In this document: positions 26,755-35,558 of the stretch, one piece after another | Numbering within the stretch: the first letter of the stretch is position 1 | Layout of the letters: each line of letters opens with the position of its first letter | From: Pseudomonadales bacterium | GTDB lineage: Bacteria; Pseudomonadota; Gammaproteobacteria; Pseudomonadales; Azotimanducaceae | Direction of reading: 5' to 3' | Length of the DNA: 64,000 nucleotides | Assembly (NCBI GenBank): GCA_017642855.1 | Contig: JAEPOO010000001.1 | Span: forward strand, 963,072 to 1,027,071 | Position numbers and translations under genes: made by a program | Notes under the pieces: model-generated | What the model was told of the DNA's origin: nothing | Database searches by the model: none | The model's input: only the letters and a program-made list of their open reading frames with translations

Positions 26755-27684
26755 CTAGCCCCGATAGAACGATGCAATCCGCTGGCCGTATTCCTCGAGC
26801 ATGGCGTTAGAATCGATATTGATGCAGACCTTGTGCGGACCGTTAGCATCCTCACGAAATACCGTCCTTCCTCTTTCTTCACCCTCTGCGGTACAGGAAA
26901 GATGCCCCGTTACCGTCTCAAACAAATCGGGACGCGTCGCGTAGACGAGGGCTGATGAATCATGCACCGGGAAGTCATGGCGGTCTTCTGTTCTCACATG
27001 GTAATCGGCGTAGGTTCGATTGATGGCCAACAGAAAGTCGCCAAACGCGAGACCGCCAACCACGGGTTCCAGGTACTCGTGAGACATTCTTGTTTGAGTG
27101 GTGACATCCAGTCCGACCATGGTGAGGGGTGTTTCTGTTCTAAAAACAATTTCGGCAGCTTCAGGATCGCCGATGATATTTGCTTCTGCGAAGGGCGTAA
27201 CGTTACCTGGATGCTGGTATGCACCGCCCATAATGATGATTTCTTGCAGGCGTCCTGCGAAACCGTCATCCTGCTGAACCGCCAATGCGAGGTTGGTTAA
27301 ACGACCCACCGCAAGAATGACGAGTTCACCTTCGTGTTTCTTGCTCAGATCGATCAGTGCCGATACGGCATCCTCCCGTTCGATGTCGCCACTGTATTCC
27401 GGCAACCCCACGTCACCGAGTCCGTCAGCGCCATGAACGAAGTCGGGATAGTCGTCAGGTTCTGTGCCGTTGATATGGATCGCTGACCCTTTATAAACCG
27501 GCACATCGATACGGAACAGGTCTCTCAGAATCAGGGCATTGCGTGTGCATTGCTCAATGTCTGCATTACCGAGAATGGTTGTGATGGCGTGCAGCTTGAG
27601 GTTCTCGCAGGCATTCAGGTAGAGCAGGGCCATCGCATCATCGATACCCGGATCCGTGTCAAAGACAACGTGTTTTTCTGTCAT
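26755..27684 (-). CDS. Inosine/uridine-preferring type nucleoside hydrolase
   Basis: 309-residue nucleoside hydrolase; the calcium-binding DTDPGIDDAMALLYL motif is near residues 9-23. GADGLGDVGLPE, LAVGRLTNLA, GGAYQHPGNVTPFAEANI and HDSSALVYATRPD follow in family order. It cleaves ribonucleosides to base plus ribose in the cytoplasm, with no signal peptide. Purine nucleosides are the likely substrates given the neighbours. It is the last gene of a minus-strand operon with a phosphoribosyltransferase and a second dioxygenase, starting 6 bases after the latter. Confidence 0.93.
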   Translation of the reverse strand: MTEKHVVFDTDPGIDDAMALLYLNACENLKLHAITTILGNADIEQCTRNALILRDLFRIDVPVYKGSAIHINGTEPDDYPDFVHGADGLGDVGLPEYSGDIEREDAVSALIDLSKKHEGELVILAVGRLTNLALAVQQDDGFAGRLQEIIIMGGAYQHPGNVTPFAEANIIGDPEAAEIVFRTETPLTMVGLDVTTQTRMSHEYLEPVVGGLAFGDFLLAINRTYADYHVRTEDRHDFPVHDSSALVYATRPDLFETVTGHLSCTAEGEERGRTVFREDANGPHKVCINIDSNAMLEEYGQRIASFYRG

Positions 27685-27690
27685 AAGATG

Positions 27691-28545
27691 CTAAACGGGC
27701 TTTAAGTCGTCCGTGCTGATTTCGTTCAGTCGCTCGTGCAGATAGCTTTCGGCTGTGTACCGATCTGACAGCACCATGTCGGGATAAGGGTGGCAGAAAA
27801 TCGGGGCGGTAAGTCGTGCCTTTTTCGCTTCTTCGCCGGTGGGGTTCACGACCCTGTGACTGGTAGAAGGCAGCGCGCCACCCGTGAGTTCCTGAAGCAT
27901 GTCGCCAATGTTAATCACAATGGACCCAGGTGGAGATTCAACAGGGAACCATTCGTCCATACCCTTAGGTTGGATTTCCAGTCCCGATTGGCTGGCCGCT
28001 GGGAGCATGGTGATGAGGTTGATGTCCTCGTGAGCACCGGCACGTATGGCATCCGGAGGTTCATCGCCCGTAAGCGGTGGATACCTGAGGACACGCAGTA
28101 ACGTCATGGCCCGTGACAGATACTCTGCAAATGGTTTGTCGATCGCCTGCCAGAGGCTCGAAGAGGTATTTTCCTGCAGCCAGGTCATCACGTCTGCGCC
28201 GAGAGCATATATCTCATCGTAGTACCGCAGGGTGATGTCATGTACTTCTTGAGGGAGCTTACCCCCGGGCCAGAACTGAAAATACGCCTTGAGGTCCTGG
28301 GCTTCGTGTCCTTTGGCTGTCTCCGCCTGATTCGGGGAGAAGTAGCCAGCGTGAGTCTCCGGGTCCACCGTGTAATCTTCCGGGTTGCCATTCAGAAAGA
28401 AGTTATCCCAGGCTGCGTAGAATGCATCCAGCTCACTTGCTGGGATTGGATGATTTTCGACAACGGCGAAACCGGATTCAACCAATGACTCCGTCACCTG
28501 ATGCGGTGCATCTTTTTCTTTGAGATCAACAATTTTAACGTTCAT
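27691..28545 (-). CDS. Isopenicillin N synthase-like 2OG-Fe(II) oxygenase 2
   Basis: 284-residue relative of the oxygenase at 25.8 kb, clearly diverged. Iron ligands are H172-E-D174 (GAHEDINLITM) and H230 (STSHRV); the basic co-substrate motif is R244-L-T246, so RxT instead of the usual RxS. ESGFAVVENHPI near residue 23 marks the IPNS-type N-terminus. It lies between the phosphoribosyltransferase and nucleoside hydrolase genes, 15 and 6 bases away, so it should be co-expressed with nucleoside breakdown. Substrate unknown. Confidence 0.85.
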   Translation of the reverse strand: MNVKIVDLKEKDAPHQVTESLVESGFAVVENHPIPASELDAFYAAWDNFFLNGNPEDYTVDPETHAGYFSPNQAETAKGHEAQDLKAYFQFWPGGKLPQEVHDITLRYYDEIYALGADVMTWLQENTSSSLWQAIDKPFAEYLSRAMTLLRVLRYPPLTGDEPPDAIRAGAHEDINLITMLPAASQSGLEIQPKGMDEWFPVESPPGSIVINIGDMLQELTGGALPSTSHRVVNPTGEEAKKARLTAPIFCHPYPDMVLSDRYTAESYLHERLNEISTDDLKPV

Positions 28546-28559
28546 CGGTTGACGCCTGT

Positions 28560-29120
28560 TTAACCACGCAACTCAGAGAGTACGGCAGCGATGCTGGGTT
28601 TAGCCTCACTGATTTCTTCTGGCGTCAGCCCGGATAGTTCATGGGGAAACACCAGCCAGCGGTCAGTCTCGTGAATATAGTAGTCAGGTGTCAGGTGAGT
28701 GGCGTTTCGTTCTGGCTTGTACCAGGGTGTTGCCACCTTGATGGTCTTTGGAAGATTTGCACGAGCTTTAGACTTCATCTCATCAAGAATGGCCACCACA
28801 CTGCGCCCAGAGTCGAAGACGTCGTCTACCAGCAGTAGTTCATCCTCTGCGTTCACGTTATCGATGATGTAGTTAAGCCCATGCACGCGAACTTCTTTGT
28901 CCTGCTGACCAATGTCGTAATACGAGGAGGTTCTGATGGCGATATGGTCAGTTTCGATGCCCATGTAATCAAGATATTCCTGCACGGCAATACCTACCGG
29001 TGCGCCGCCACGCCAGACGCCGACGATAAAGTGTGGGCGAAAACCACTTTCGTAAATCTGATTCGCAAGTTTGAATGAATCGATCAGTAGATCTTCAGCT
29101 GAGATGTAGAGTTTTTCCAT
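28560..29120 (-). CDS. Purine phosphoribosyltransferase (hypoxanthine/guanine type)
   Basis: 186-residue type I phosphoribosyltransferase from ATG 29120 (an upstream in-frame start at 29156 runs into the promoter region). The PRPP loop is LLLVDDVFDSGRSVVAIL near residues 93-110, and VGVWRGGAPVGIAVQEYL near residue 33 is the substrate and pyrophosphate region. It would return hypoxanthine, guanine or xanthine to nucleotide, the salvage alternative to oxidation. First gene of the minus-strand salvage operon, divergent from the NCS2 permease, so uptake and salvage may share control. Confidence 0.85.
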   Translation of the reverse strand: MEKLYISAEDLLIDSFKLANQIYESGFRPHFIVGVWRGGAPVGIAVQEYLDYMGIETDHIAIRTSSYYDIGQQDKEVRVHGLNYIIDNVNAEDELLLVDDVFDSGRSVVAILDEMKSKARANLPKTIKVATPWYKPERNATHLTPDYYIHETDRWLVFPHELSGLTPEEISEAKPSIAAVLSELRG

Positions 29121-29189
29121 CGCGCGAGAGTAGCATTGCGCAGCTCCTTTTGTCATTGTAGTCAGCGATATCAGCGGGTGGGGACAATC

Positions 29190-30488
29190 TTGCAGGCAAT
29201 ACTAGAGCGATATTTTGGGCTCAATGCTCATGGCACGAATGTGCGCACCGAGATGTTGGCCGGTGTGACCACCTTTCTGTCCATGGCATACATCACAGTT
29301 GTTAACCCTGCGATACTTTCTGATGCCGGGATGGATTTCGGCGCGGTCTTTGTGGCGACGTGTATCGCCGCCGCGGTTGGTTCTGTCATCATGGGCGTCT
29401 GGGCCAACTATCCTATTGCTCAGGCGCCGGGCATGGGTCAAAACGCGTTTTTTACCTACGGCGTGGTTCTCGGACTTGGCCACACCTGGGAAGCGGCGCT
29501 CGGCGCGGTGCTTGTTTCCGGTGTCATCTTCGTTGTGCTCTCGGTTCTGCCAGTTCGTGAATGGTTGATTAATGCGATTCCAAAAAATTTGAAGTTGGGT
29601 ATATCGGCTGGCATCGGTCTTTTCCTTGGTTTTATTGCGATGAAGAACGCCGGCATCGTTGTCGATAACCCGGCAACACTGGTCTCTTTTGGTGACTTTT
29701 CTGAAACAGCACCGTTGATCTGTCTCGGTGCGTTTGCGTTGATTGCTGCGTTGTCAGCACGGGGCATCACGGGTGCTGTCATTATTGGCATGTTAGTGGC
29801 GACGTTACTGGGATTGCTCCTTGGCGATGCCGAATACAAAGGATTGATATCCACGCCGCCGTCTCTCGAACCCGTCTTGTTCAAATTTGATCTGATGGCT
29901 GTCCTCGATGTCTCGATGGTGACGGTGATTGTTACGATGCTTCTTGTTGATGTGTTTGATACCGCAGGCACATTGGTGGGTGTTGCCAACCGGGCAGGTT
30001 TAACTGATGACGAGGGAAAACTACCGAGGCTTGGTAAGGCGTTGCTTTCCGATTCCACGGCGACTGTCGTCGGTGCAGTAGCGGGTACGTCTTCTACAAC
30101 CTCGTATATCGAAAGTGCCGCCGGTCTGGAATCAGGCGGCCGTACCGGTCTTGTTGCGGTCACCGTGGCAGGCATGTTCCTGCTCTGTATTTTTCTCGCC
30201 CCGTTAGCGCAAACGATTCCCGCCTATGCGACAGCGGCGGCATTACTTTTTGTCGCCTGCATTATGGCGCAAAGTCTTGCCGATCTGGATTGGGAGGATC
30301 TGACGGAAAGTGCGCCGGCGATTGTCTGTGCGCTTGGAATGCCGCTATCTTTTTCCATCGCTGACGGCATAGGGATGGGTTTTATTACTTACGTGGCCAT
30401 CAAGTTAATGAGCGGAAAAGCAGCAGAATGCCCGGTGGCGGTGTATGTCGTAGCGGCCATATTCCTGGGCAAATTTCTGCTTCTGTAA
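29190..30488 (+). CDS. NCS2 family purine permease, AzgA-like (guanine/hypoxanthine)
   Basis: 432-residue inner-membrane permease with about 13 hydrophobic segments. GVTTFLSMAYITVVNPAIL and APGMGQNAFFTYGV are hallmark segments of the AzgA-like NCS2 branch, which takes up adenine, guanine and hypoxanthine by proton symport. VDVFDTAGTLVGVANRAG and GTSSTTSYIESAAGLESGG are the conserved substrate helices. The start is placed at TTG 29190 (ILQAILERYF) after GGGGA; the open frame begins at 29136, but that part overlaps the control region of the divergent gene. Confidence 0.92.
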   Translation: MQAILERYFGLNAHGTNVRTEMLAGVTTFLSMAYITVVNPAILSDAGMDFGAVFVATCIAAAVGSVIMGVWANYPIAQAPGMGQNAFFTYGVVLGLGHTWEAALGAVLVSGVIFVVLSVLPVREWLINAIPKNLKLGISAGIGLFLGFIAMKNAGIVVDNPATLVSFGDFSETAPLICLGAFALIAALSARGITGAVIIGMLVATLLGLLLGDAEYKGLISTPPSLEPVLFKFDLMAVLDVSMVTVIVTMLLVDVFDTAGTLVGVANRAGLTDDEGKLPRLGKALLSDSTATVVGAVAGTSSTTSYIESAAGLESGGRTGLVAVTVAGMFLLCIFLAPLAQTIPAYATAAALLFVACIMAQSLADLDWEDLTESAPAIVCALGMPLSFSIADGIGMGFITYVAIKLMSGKAAECPVAVYVVAAIFLGKFLLL

Positions 30489-30605
30489 TGAGAAGAAAGA
30501 GGGTGGATGACAAGGTTATGCTGCATCGGTTAACGCCGAGACAAAGTCCAGCCAGCTTTACGATCGATCAGGTTGTGGCGTCGCCTCAGCCGAAACAGCA
30601 GCAGC

Positions 30606-31607
30606 TTAACTGGCGGCGTATTGCTCCAGTTTTGTGATGTATTTCTGCCGCTTGTCATCTGACAGCCAGGCAATGTCGAAGGCGTTTCTCGACAGCTGGA
30701 CGAGATCCTCCTGGCTGAAATTACCTTCCTCGGCGAGCGCTATGAAATTATCGTTCATGTAGGCGCGGAAGTAGGCAGGGTCATCCGAGTTGACCGTCGC
30801 CTTCATGCCCCTGTTTAACATCTCGCGAATTTCATTGCTGGTGAGTGACTGCACAACAAAGCGATTAGATACCGGGCAGACGGTCAGACCCAGACCTTGA
30901 TCGACGATATCCTGGATCAGCTCCTCGTCTTCCAGTGAATTGACGCCATGGTCAATGCGATCCACTTTAATCAGATCAAGACACTCTCTGATGTGGCCAT
31001 GAATGTCTTTCTGGTTCACGTCACAATGCATGGTTAACTTAAAGCCTTCCTCCCGAGCGCGGGCAAACACGGCTTCAAACTTACTCGGTGGATTATCCTT
31101 TTCATCGGAATCGAGGCCAACACCGATAATCCAGTCTTTATAGGGAAGACACATTTCCAAATGTTCCATGGCCGACTCGGCGCTCATGTCTCGAAGGAAA
31201 CACATGATCAAGTTGGATTCGATGTCTAGATTCTTTGCCGCATCCTCCTGGGCTCTTCGAATGCCTTTGATGATGGTCTCAAAAGCCACCCCGCGGGAGG
31301 TATGGCCTTGAGGGTCAAAAAAAGGTTCGCAGTAGACAACCTTGTCGGCAGCGGCTTTCTCAAAATACTGGTAAGTGAGTTCGTAAAAGTCCTCTTCTTC
31401 GCACAGCACATTCATCGCGGCGTAATAGATTTTTAGAAATGACGGCAGGTCATGAAAATCATAAGCGGCCACCACTTCTTCCGGTGTGTTGTATTCAAGT
31501 TCGATGTTATTTCTCTGTGCCAGTGCAAAGATGTGTTCGGGCTCCAGGGTGCCTTCAAGATGAACATGTAATTCTGCTTTCGGCATGCCTTCAATAAACG
31601 CTTTCAT
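30606..31607 (-). CDS. ADA-superfamily deaminase with altered HAGE motif
   Basis: 333-residue protein of the adenine/adenosine deaminase family. MPKAELHVHLEGTLEPEH supplies the first metal histidines, IDHGVNS and TVNSDDPAYF the later ones. The usual HAGE block, with the catalytic glutamate, is replaced by HCDV (H194-C195-D196-V197), so the general acid is missing at its normal place. Overall it resembles bacterial adenine deaminases. It may be a deaminase with a different proton donor or substrate. It is convergent with the AzgA-like permease and divergent from the second NCS2 permease. Confidence 0.8.
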   Translation of the reverse strand: MKAFIEGMPKAELHVHLEGTLEPEHIFALAQRNNIELEYNTPEEVVAAYDFHDLPSFLKIYYAAMNVLCEEEDFYELTYQYFEKAAADKVVYCEPFFDPQGHTSRGVAFETIIKGIRRAQEDAAKNLDIESNLIMCFLRDMSAESAMEHLEMCLPYKDWIIGVGLDSDEKDNPPSKFEAVFARAREEGFKLTMHCDVNQKDIHGHIRECLDLIKVDRIDHGVNSLEDEELIQDIVDQGLGLTVCPVSNRFVVQSLTSNEIREMLNRGMKATVNSDDPAYFRAYMNDNFIALAEEGNFSQEDLVQLSRNAFDIAWLSDDKRQKYITKLEQYAAS

Positions 31608-31648
31608 GGTTTACGTCCTTGGTGCTATTACTGTTAGAGTAAAACGAC

Positions 31649-31660
31649 TTTCTATAGAAA
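31649..31660. promoter_or_regulatory. Perfect palindrome between deaminase and NCS2 permease genes
   Basis: TTTCTATAGAAA is a perfect 12-base palindrome 9 bases before the permease ATG at 31669 and 41 bases from the divergent deaminase start. It is the only symmetric element in this 61-base divergent region and could be an operator. No regulator can be named. Confidence 0.4.
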
Positions 31661-31668
31661 ATTCGCTG

Positions 31669-33030
31669 ATGGCTCAAGACACTCTCCAACCCAATTTGCT
31701 GTTTAAACTCGATGATAAACCGCCGGTCGTTGGCTCTGCGCTAGTGGGTTTCCAGCATCTTGTCGCCATTATCGGTGGCATTTTAACAGCGCCTTACCTG
31801 ATTGCTCTGGGTATGGGATTGGATCCCCAGGACACCGCCTATGTCATCAGTGCTGCGTTGATCGTTTCTGGTTTGGGTACCTTGCTCCAGATAAACAGGC
31901 TGGGAGCCATGGGTACGGGTTTGTTGAGCGTCCAGGGAACGAGTTTTGCGTTTATCGGCAGTCTGATATTCGCCCACCTTCAGCTGGCCGAGCGGATGAC
32001 CGCACAGGAAGCCCTGGGTGTCATTTTTGGTTCATCTGCTGTTTGCGCGGTTTTAATGGGCGTCCTGTCTTTGTTTGTGCGCCAGCTTAAGAACATCATT
32101 ACGACAAATGTTGCGGGCGCTACGATCATCCTGATTGGACTTTCGTTGATTCAGGCGACGCTTCAAAATCTCGAGCGTGTTTACCTCGATTTCGGTGGCT
32201 TGGAAGGAGAAGGGGCTGTTCGAATGGGGCTGGCGGGCGCGGTTTTTTTGGTGATCGTTGTGCTCGCGAACATAAAGCTTGTTTGGCTGAGGCTCAGTGC
32301 CATTGCGATTGGTCTTTTAGTGGGTGTGGTCATGTCCATGACGCTAAGCTTCGCGGACTTTTCCGGGGTTACCAGTGCAGGCTGGGTGTTCATCCCTGAA
32401 CCCTGGCGTTATCCACTGTCTGTGGACTTTGCCGTCGTCGCGCTCATTATGCCGATCTTCCTCGTCTCTGCGATGGAGAGTATCGGTGACGTTACGGCGA
32501 CGAACAATCTTTCAGGTCTTGAGACCGGCACCTTTGAATATTGGATGCGTATTCGCGGTGGCATCATGGCAACGTCGGTAACCTCAGTGGTTGCCGCTGT
32601 GCTGTGCACGTTTCCCAGTACCACCTTCAGCCAAAACAATGGTGTGATTCGATTGACCGGCGTCTGCAGCCGATATGTTGGCAACTACATTGCCATTTTT
32701 CTGGTTATTTTGGGTTGTATGCCAGTTGTCACGGCCTTTTTTCAGGCGATCCCATCAGAAGTGATTTTTGGTGCAACCCTGCTGATGTTTATTCTGGTCG
32801 GCTTGTCCGGTTTCAGGGTTGTTGAAATGTCTGGTCCGTCGGTGCGTGACTGGGTGGTTGTCACCTTTGCCATTCTGTTCGGTTATCTCTGCGCAAACTT
32901 TGTGGATCGCGTTCCGGGTTTGAGTGACGAGGTGGTCATGGTGCTGCAATTCCCGGTTTCGACCGGTGCCATGCTCGCGATCATTTTAGAGTTTGTTATC
33001 CCTGGGCGTGCTGCTGGTACCAGTGATTAG
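31669..33030 (+). CDS. NCS2 xanthine/urate-type permease
   Basis: 453-residue membrane permease of the uracil/xanthine/urate branch of NCS2. The N-terminal KLDDKPPVVGSALVGFQHLVAIIGGILTAP carries the family QH motif (split here: ALVGFQHLVA). MESIGDVTATNNLSG and the later FSQNNGVIRLTGVCSRYVG match the NAT signature region of xanthine/urate transporters such as XanQ and UacT. It likely imports xanthine or urate from the periplasm. The ATG at 31669 begins MAQDTLQPN; the earlier in-frame start lies inside the divergent deaminase gene. It overlaps the end of puuE, convergently, by 35 bases. Confidence 0.9.
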   Translation: MAQDTLQPNLLFKLDDKPPVVGSALVGFQHLVAIIGGILTAPYLIALGMGLDPQDTAYVISAALIVSGLGTLLQINRLGAMGTGLLSVQGTSFAFIGSLIFAHLQLAERMTAQEALGVIFGSSAVCAVLMGVLSLFVRQLKNIITTNVAGATIILIGLSLIQATLQNLERVYLDFGGLEGEGAVRMGLAGAVFLVIVVLANIKLVWLRLSAIAIGLLVGVVMSMTLSFADFSGVTSAGWVFIPEPWRYPLSVDFAVVALIMPIFLVSAMESIGDVTATNNLSGLETGTFEYWMRIRGGIMATSVTSVVAAVLCTFPSTTFSQNNGVIRLTGVCSRYVGNYIAIFLVILGCMPVVTAFFQAIPSEVIFGATLLMFILVGLSGFRVVEMSGPSVRDWVVVTFAILFGYLCANFVDRVPGLSDEVVMVLQFPVSTGAMLAIILEFVIPGRAAGTSD

Positions 33031-33880
33031 CAATATCGGCGCGGCGGCAGATCCAGACATCGGGTTTTGATGCCACGTACTCCAGGAATCTTGCCAGAGA
33101 AGCCGCTCTGCCGGGTTTGCCAATAATCCTGCAGTGCAGCCCGACATTCATCATCTTGTCACCCTCAGAGTACAACGTATCGAATGAGTCCTTCAGATAC
33201 TGAAAGAACTGTTCGCCAGAGTTAAATCCCTGAGGTGCTGCGAAGCGCATGTCATTAATGTCCAGGGTGTAGGGAATGATCAGATGGTTTTGATTGTGCC
33301 AATAGGGCAGATCGTCGGCATAAGAATCACTGTCGTAAAGAAAGTGATCCCACTCAAGCACCAGGTTTCTTGTATTTGGACTGTCACGTCCAGTGTACCA
33401 ACCCAGGGGTTTTGAGCCAGTCAGGCTCTCGTGTATCTCAATGGCTTTCGCCATATGTTCGCGCTCGACGTTTTCGGGCACAAACTGATAGTCGATCCAG
33501 CGATAGCCATGAGAAGCGATTTCCCAATCTGCTTTTAGCATGGCGTCTACGGCTTCAGGATTGCGCTCCATGGCCATCGCAACACCGTATACGGTGACGG
33601 GGAACCCGAATTTCTGAAACAGACGGTGTAGTCGCCAGAATCCAGCGCGGCTGCCATACTCATAAAGTGACTCCATACTCATATGCCGGGCTTCGTAAGC
33701 GTTCGCACCGATGATCTCGGATAGGAAGGTTTCCGAGGCCTGATCACCATGGATAACGTTGTTTTCTCCGCCTTCCTCGTAATTGATCACGAAGTTGAGT
33801 GCGAGTCTGGCACCGTTTGGCCACTTTGGGTCCGGTGTTGCTTCACCGTAACCGATCATATCTCGAGGGTATTCAGTCAT
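32996..33880 (-). CDS. puuE: Allantoinase PuuE (polysaccharide deacetylase fold)
   Basis: 294-residue cofactor-light allantoinase, unrelated to the metal-dependent amidohydrolase AllB, hydrolysing allantoin to allantoate. The family N-terminus YPRDMIGYGEATPDPKWPNGA (from residue 4) and INYEEGGENNVIHGD are diagnostic. Further support comes from YEYGSRAGFWRLHRLF and SHGYRWIDY. It is cytoplasmic. It is divergent from the exported adenosine deaminase, with 59 bases between, and converges on the permease gene. Confidence 0.95.
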   Translation of the reverse strand: MTEYPRDMIGYGEATPDPKWPNGARLALNFVINYEEGGENNVIHGDQASETFLSEIIGANAYEARHMSMESLYEYGSRAGFWRLHRLFQKFGFPVTVYGVAMAMERNPEAVDAMLKADWEIASHGYRWIDYQFVPENVEREHMAKAIEIHESLTGSKPLGWYTGRDSPNTRNLVLEWDHFLYDSDSYADDLPYWHNQNHLIIPYTLDINDMRFAAPQGFNSGEQFFQYLKDSFDTLYSEGDKMMNVGLHCRIIGKPGRAASLARFLEYVASKPDVWICRRADIANHWYQQHAQG

Positions 33881-33939
33881 AGGAGAATTGTACGCTGTGG
33901 AGCCGATCTAATAGAATCGAAACTTTTGCGAGTCCTGTC

Positions 33940-35352
33940 GTGCCACGAGTGCTCTTAGCTTTCCTTTCTTTCCTTGTCTTGCATGCCCAAATTGCCAGGG
34001 CCGACTGGTTTGAGGACGTCAAGGAAAACGCCACCGACGAGCAGCTGCTGCAGTTGCTGTATCAAATGCCAAAAGGCGGTGACCTCCATCACCATATGTC
34101 AGGCTCTGGTTTTGCTGAGTGGTGGTTAGAGCTGGGCGTGGCTGCGGAGGAGCGCGGCTACAAGTACTACACGAAGGTAAAACTGAATAACTGCCGTGAT
34201 TACGGATGGCAAGGATTCGACACCACACCTTATCACCTGATGTTCCAGACGATCGTTGAGGCGAAATGGAAAGCGTTGTCCGAATGTGAGCAGGGGGAGT
34301 ATCTGCCACTTGCAGAACTGAATGAACGTCAGAAGCAGGGTTTTATGAGCGCCATTGTCCTGGATAAACCGTACGAGGGTCGTGAGGAGTTTTTTGAGGC
34401 CCATTGGCAGCGTCTCGGTGATCTGACCGGTGATCCTCATCTGCGAGGCGATTTGATTGCACGACAGTTCCAGGCGTTTGCCGACGAAGGCCTCATTTAT
34501 GTGGAGCCGATGGTTACCGCTTTTGGTTACCAACAGCCCGATGGAACGCCGATAGCGCCAAACGACGTGGCGGAGCTGTTTCGTGAGCGACTTAAGCAGA
34601 AAGACATTGTCGATACTGGCCTGACTTATCGTTTTCAGCAGGCAATCCTGCGTTTTACACCGAGCGCTGAGGAAGCGCTCAAATTTGCCTACGAATTTGT
34701 TTCAAAGAATGAGCCTTATGTGGCAGTGAACATGGTGGGGCGTGAAGATGATGACAAGGGTTATCCCTTAAGATTTCTGCCAACCCTGCGAGAGATGCGA
34801 CTCGCCCACAATAATGTACGCCTTTCGATTCACGCCGGCGAGGTTGATGAGCCGAATTCTCATGTTCGTGATACCGTGCTGCTTGGCGCAGAACGTATTG
34901 GCCATGGCCTGAATCTCATCACCGATCCGGACACCATGCGGCTGTTTCGGCATGGCCCCTATATGATCGAGATCAACCTGATCAGTAATCTGCTGCTGCA
35001 ATACTATGATGATTACAGCCAGCATCCCTTTCCAGAGTACCTGCGTACCGGTATTCCCGTGGCGCTCTCCACCGACGACCGAGGCATGTGGGACTCTACG
35101 ATGACGGACGAATTTTTTGTGGCCGTGAAGGAATTCAACCTGTCCTGGACGGAAGTGAAGCGGCTGAGTGAAAATTCCCTGAAATATGCCTTCGTCGATG
35201 CCGAGACCCGCGATCGATTGCTGGCGACCTATCGATCCAGGATCGAAAAGTTTGAATCCAGGATGGCCAGAAAGGGCCTTTCCGGTCTCAGCGATAAGCC
35301 CGCACTAAAACGGGGATTTATCTGCCGTCAGTACGAGATTTGTGCCCCCTGA
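33940..35352 (+). CDS. Exported ADGF/ADA2-type adenosine deaminase
   Basis: 470-residue adenosine deaminase of the growth-factor (ADGF, CECR1-like) branch, longer than cytoplasmic ADA. The first 21 residues (VLLAFLSFLVLHAQIARA) form a signal peptide. Metal and catalytic motifs are GGDLHHHMSGS (H50, H52), SIHAGEVDEP with the intact HAGE, GAERIGHGLNLI and LSTDDRGMW. It would turn adenosine or deoxyadenosine into inosine in the periplasm or outside the cell, before base release. The start is GTG. Next downstream is the TonB-dependent receptor, about 200 bases away. Confidence 0.92.
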   Translation: MPRVLLAFLSFLVLHAQIARADWFEDVKENATDEQLLQLLYQMPKGGDLHHHMSGSGFAEWWLELGVAAEERGYKYYTKVKLNNCRDYGWQGFDTTPYHLMFQTIVEAKWKALSECEQGEYLPLAELNERQKQGFMSAIVLDKPYEGREEFFEAHWQRLGDLTGDPHLRGDLIARQFQAFADEGLIYVEPMVTAFGYQQPDGTPIAPNDVAELFRERLKQKDIVDTGLTYRFQQAILRFTPSAEEALKFAYEFVSKNEPYVAVNMVGREDDDKGYPLRFLPTLREMRLAHNNVRLSIHAGEVDEPNSHVRDTVLLGAERIGHGLNLITDPDTMRLFRHGPYMIEINLISNLLLQYYDDYSQHPFPEYLRTGIPVALSTDDRGMWDSTMTDEFFVAVKEFNLSWTEVKRLSENSLKYAFVDAETRDRLLATYRSRIEKFESRMARKGLSGLSDKPALKRGFICRQYEICAP

Positions 35353-35478
35353 GGGTGCAAAAACCAGCTGCAATCTGAGAAGATATGGACGCTTAAAACT
35401 CAGTCGTGTCTGAAGACTCAATCAGGCCGGGGACCAGGGTCTCAAGGCATGACATTTGCAAAGCATCGGTGGTTCTTG

Positions 35479-35494
35479 CTGCACTCCAGTGCAG
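35479..35494. promoter_or_regulatory. Inverted repeat upstream of the TonB-dependent receptor gene
   Basis: CTGCACT-CC-AGTGCAG, a perfect 7+7 inverted repeat with a 2-base centre, 64 bases before the receptor ATG in the 206-base leader. TTGCTG overlaps its left edge and CATAAC lies just past it, but a 20-base spacing makes this a poor promoter. It could be an operator. No T-run follows, so it is not a terminator. Confidence 0.4.
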
Positions 35495-35558
35495 TGGACT
35501 GCATAACAAATTGCACATGTAATTGCATACTTTCAATCAACGTCGGGGAGACATTTGA

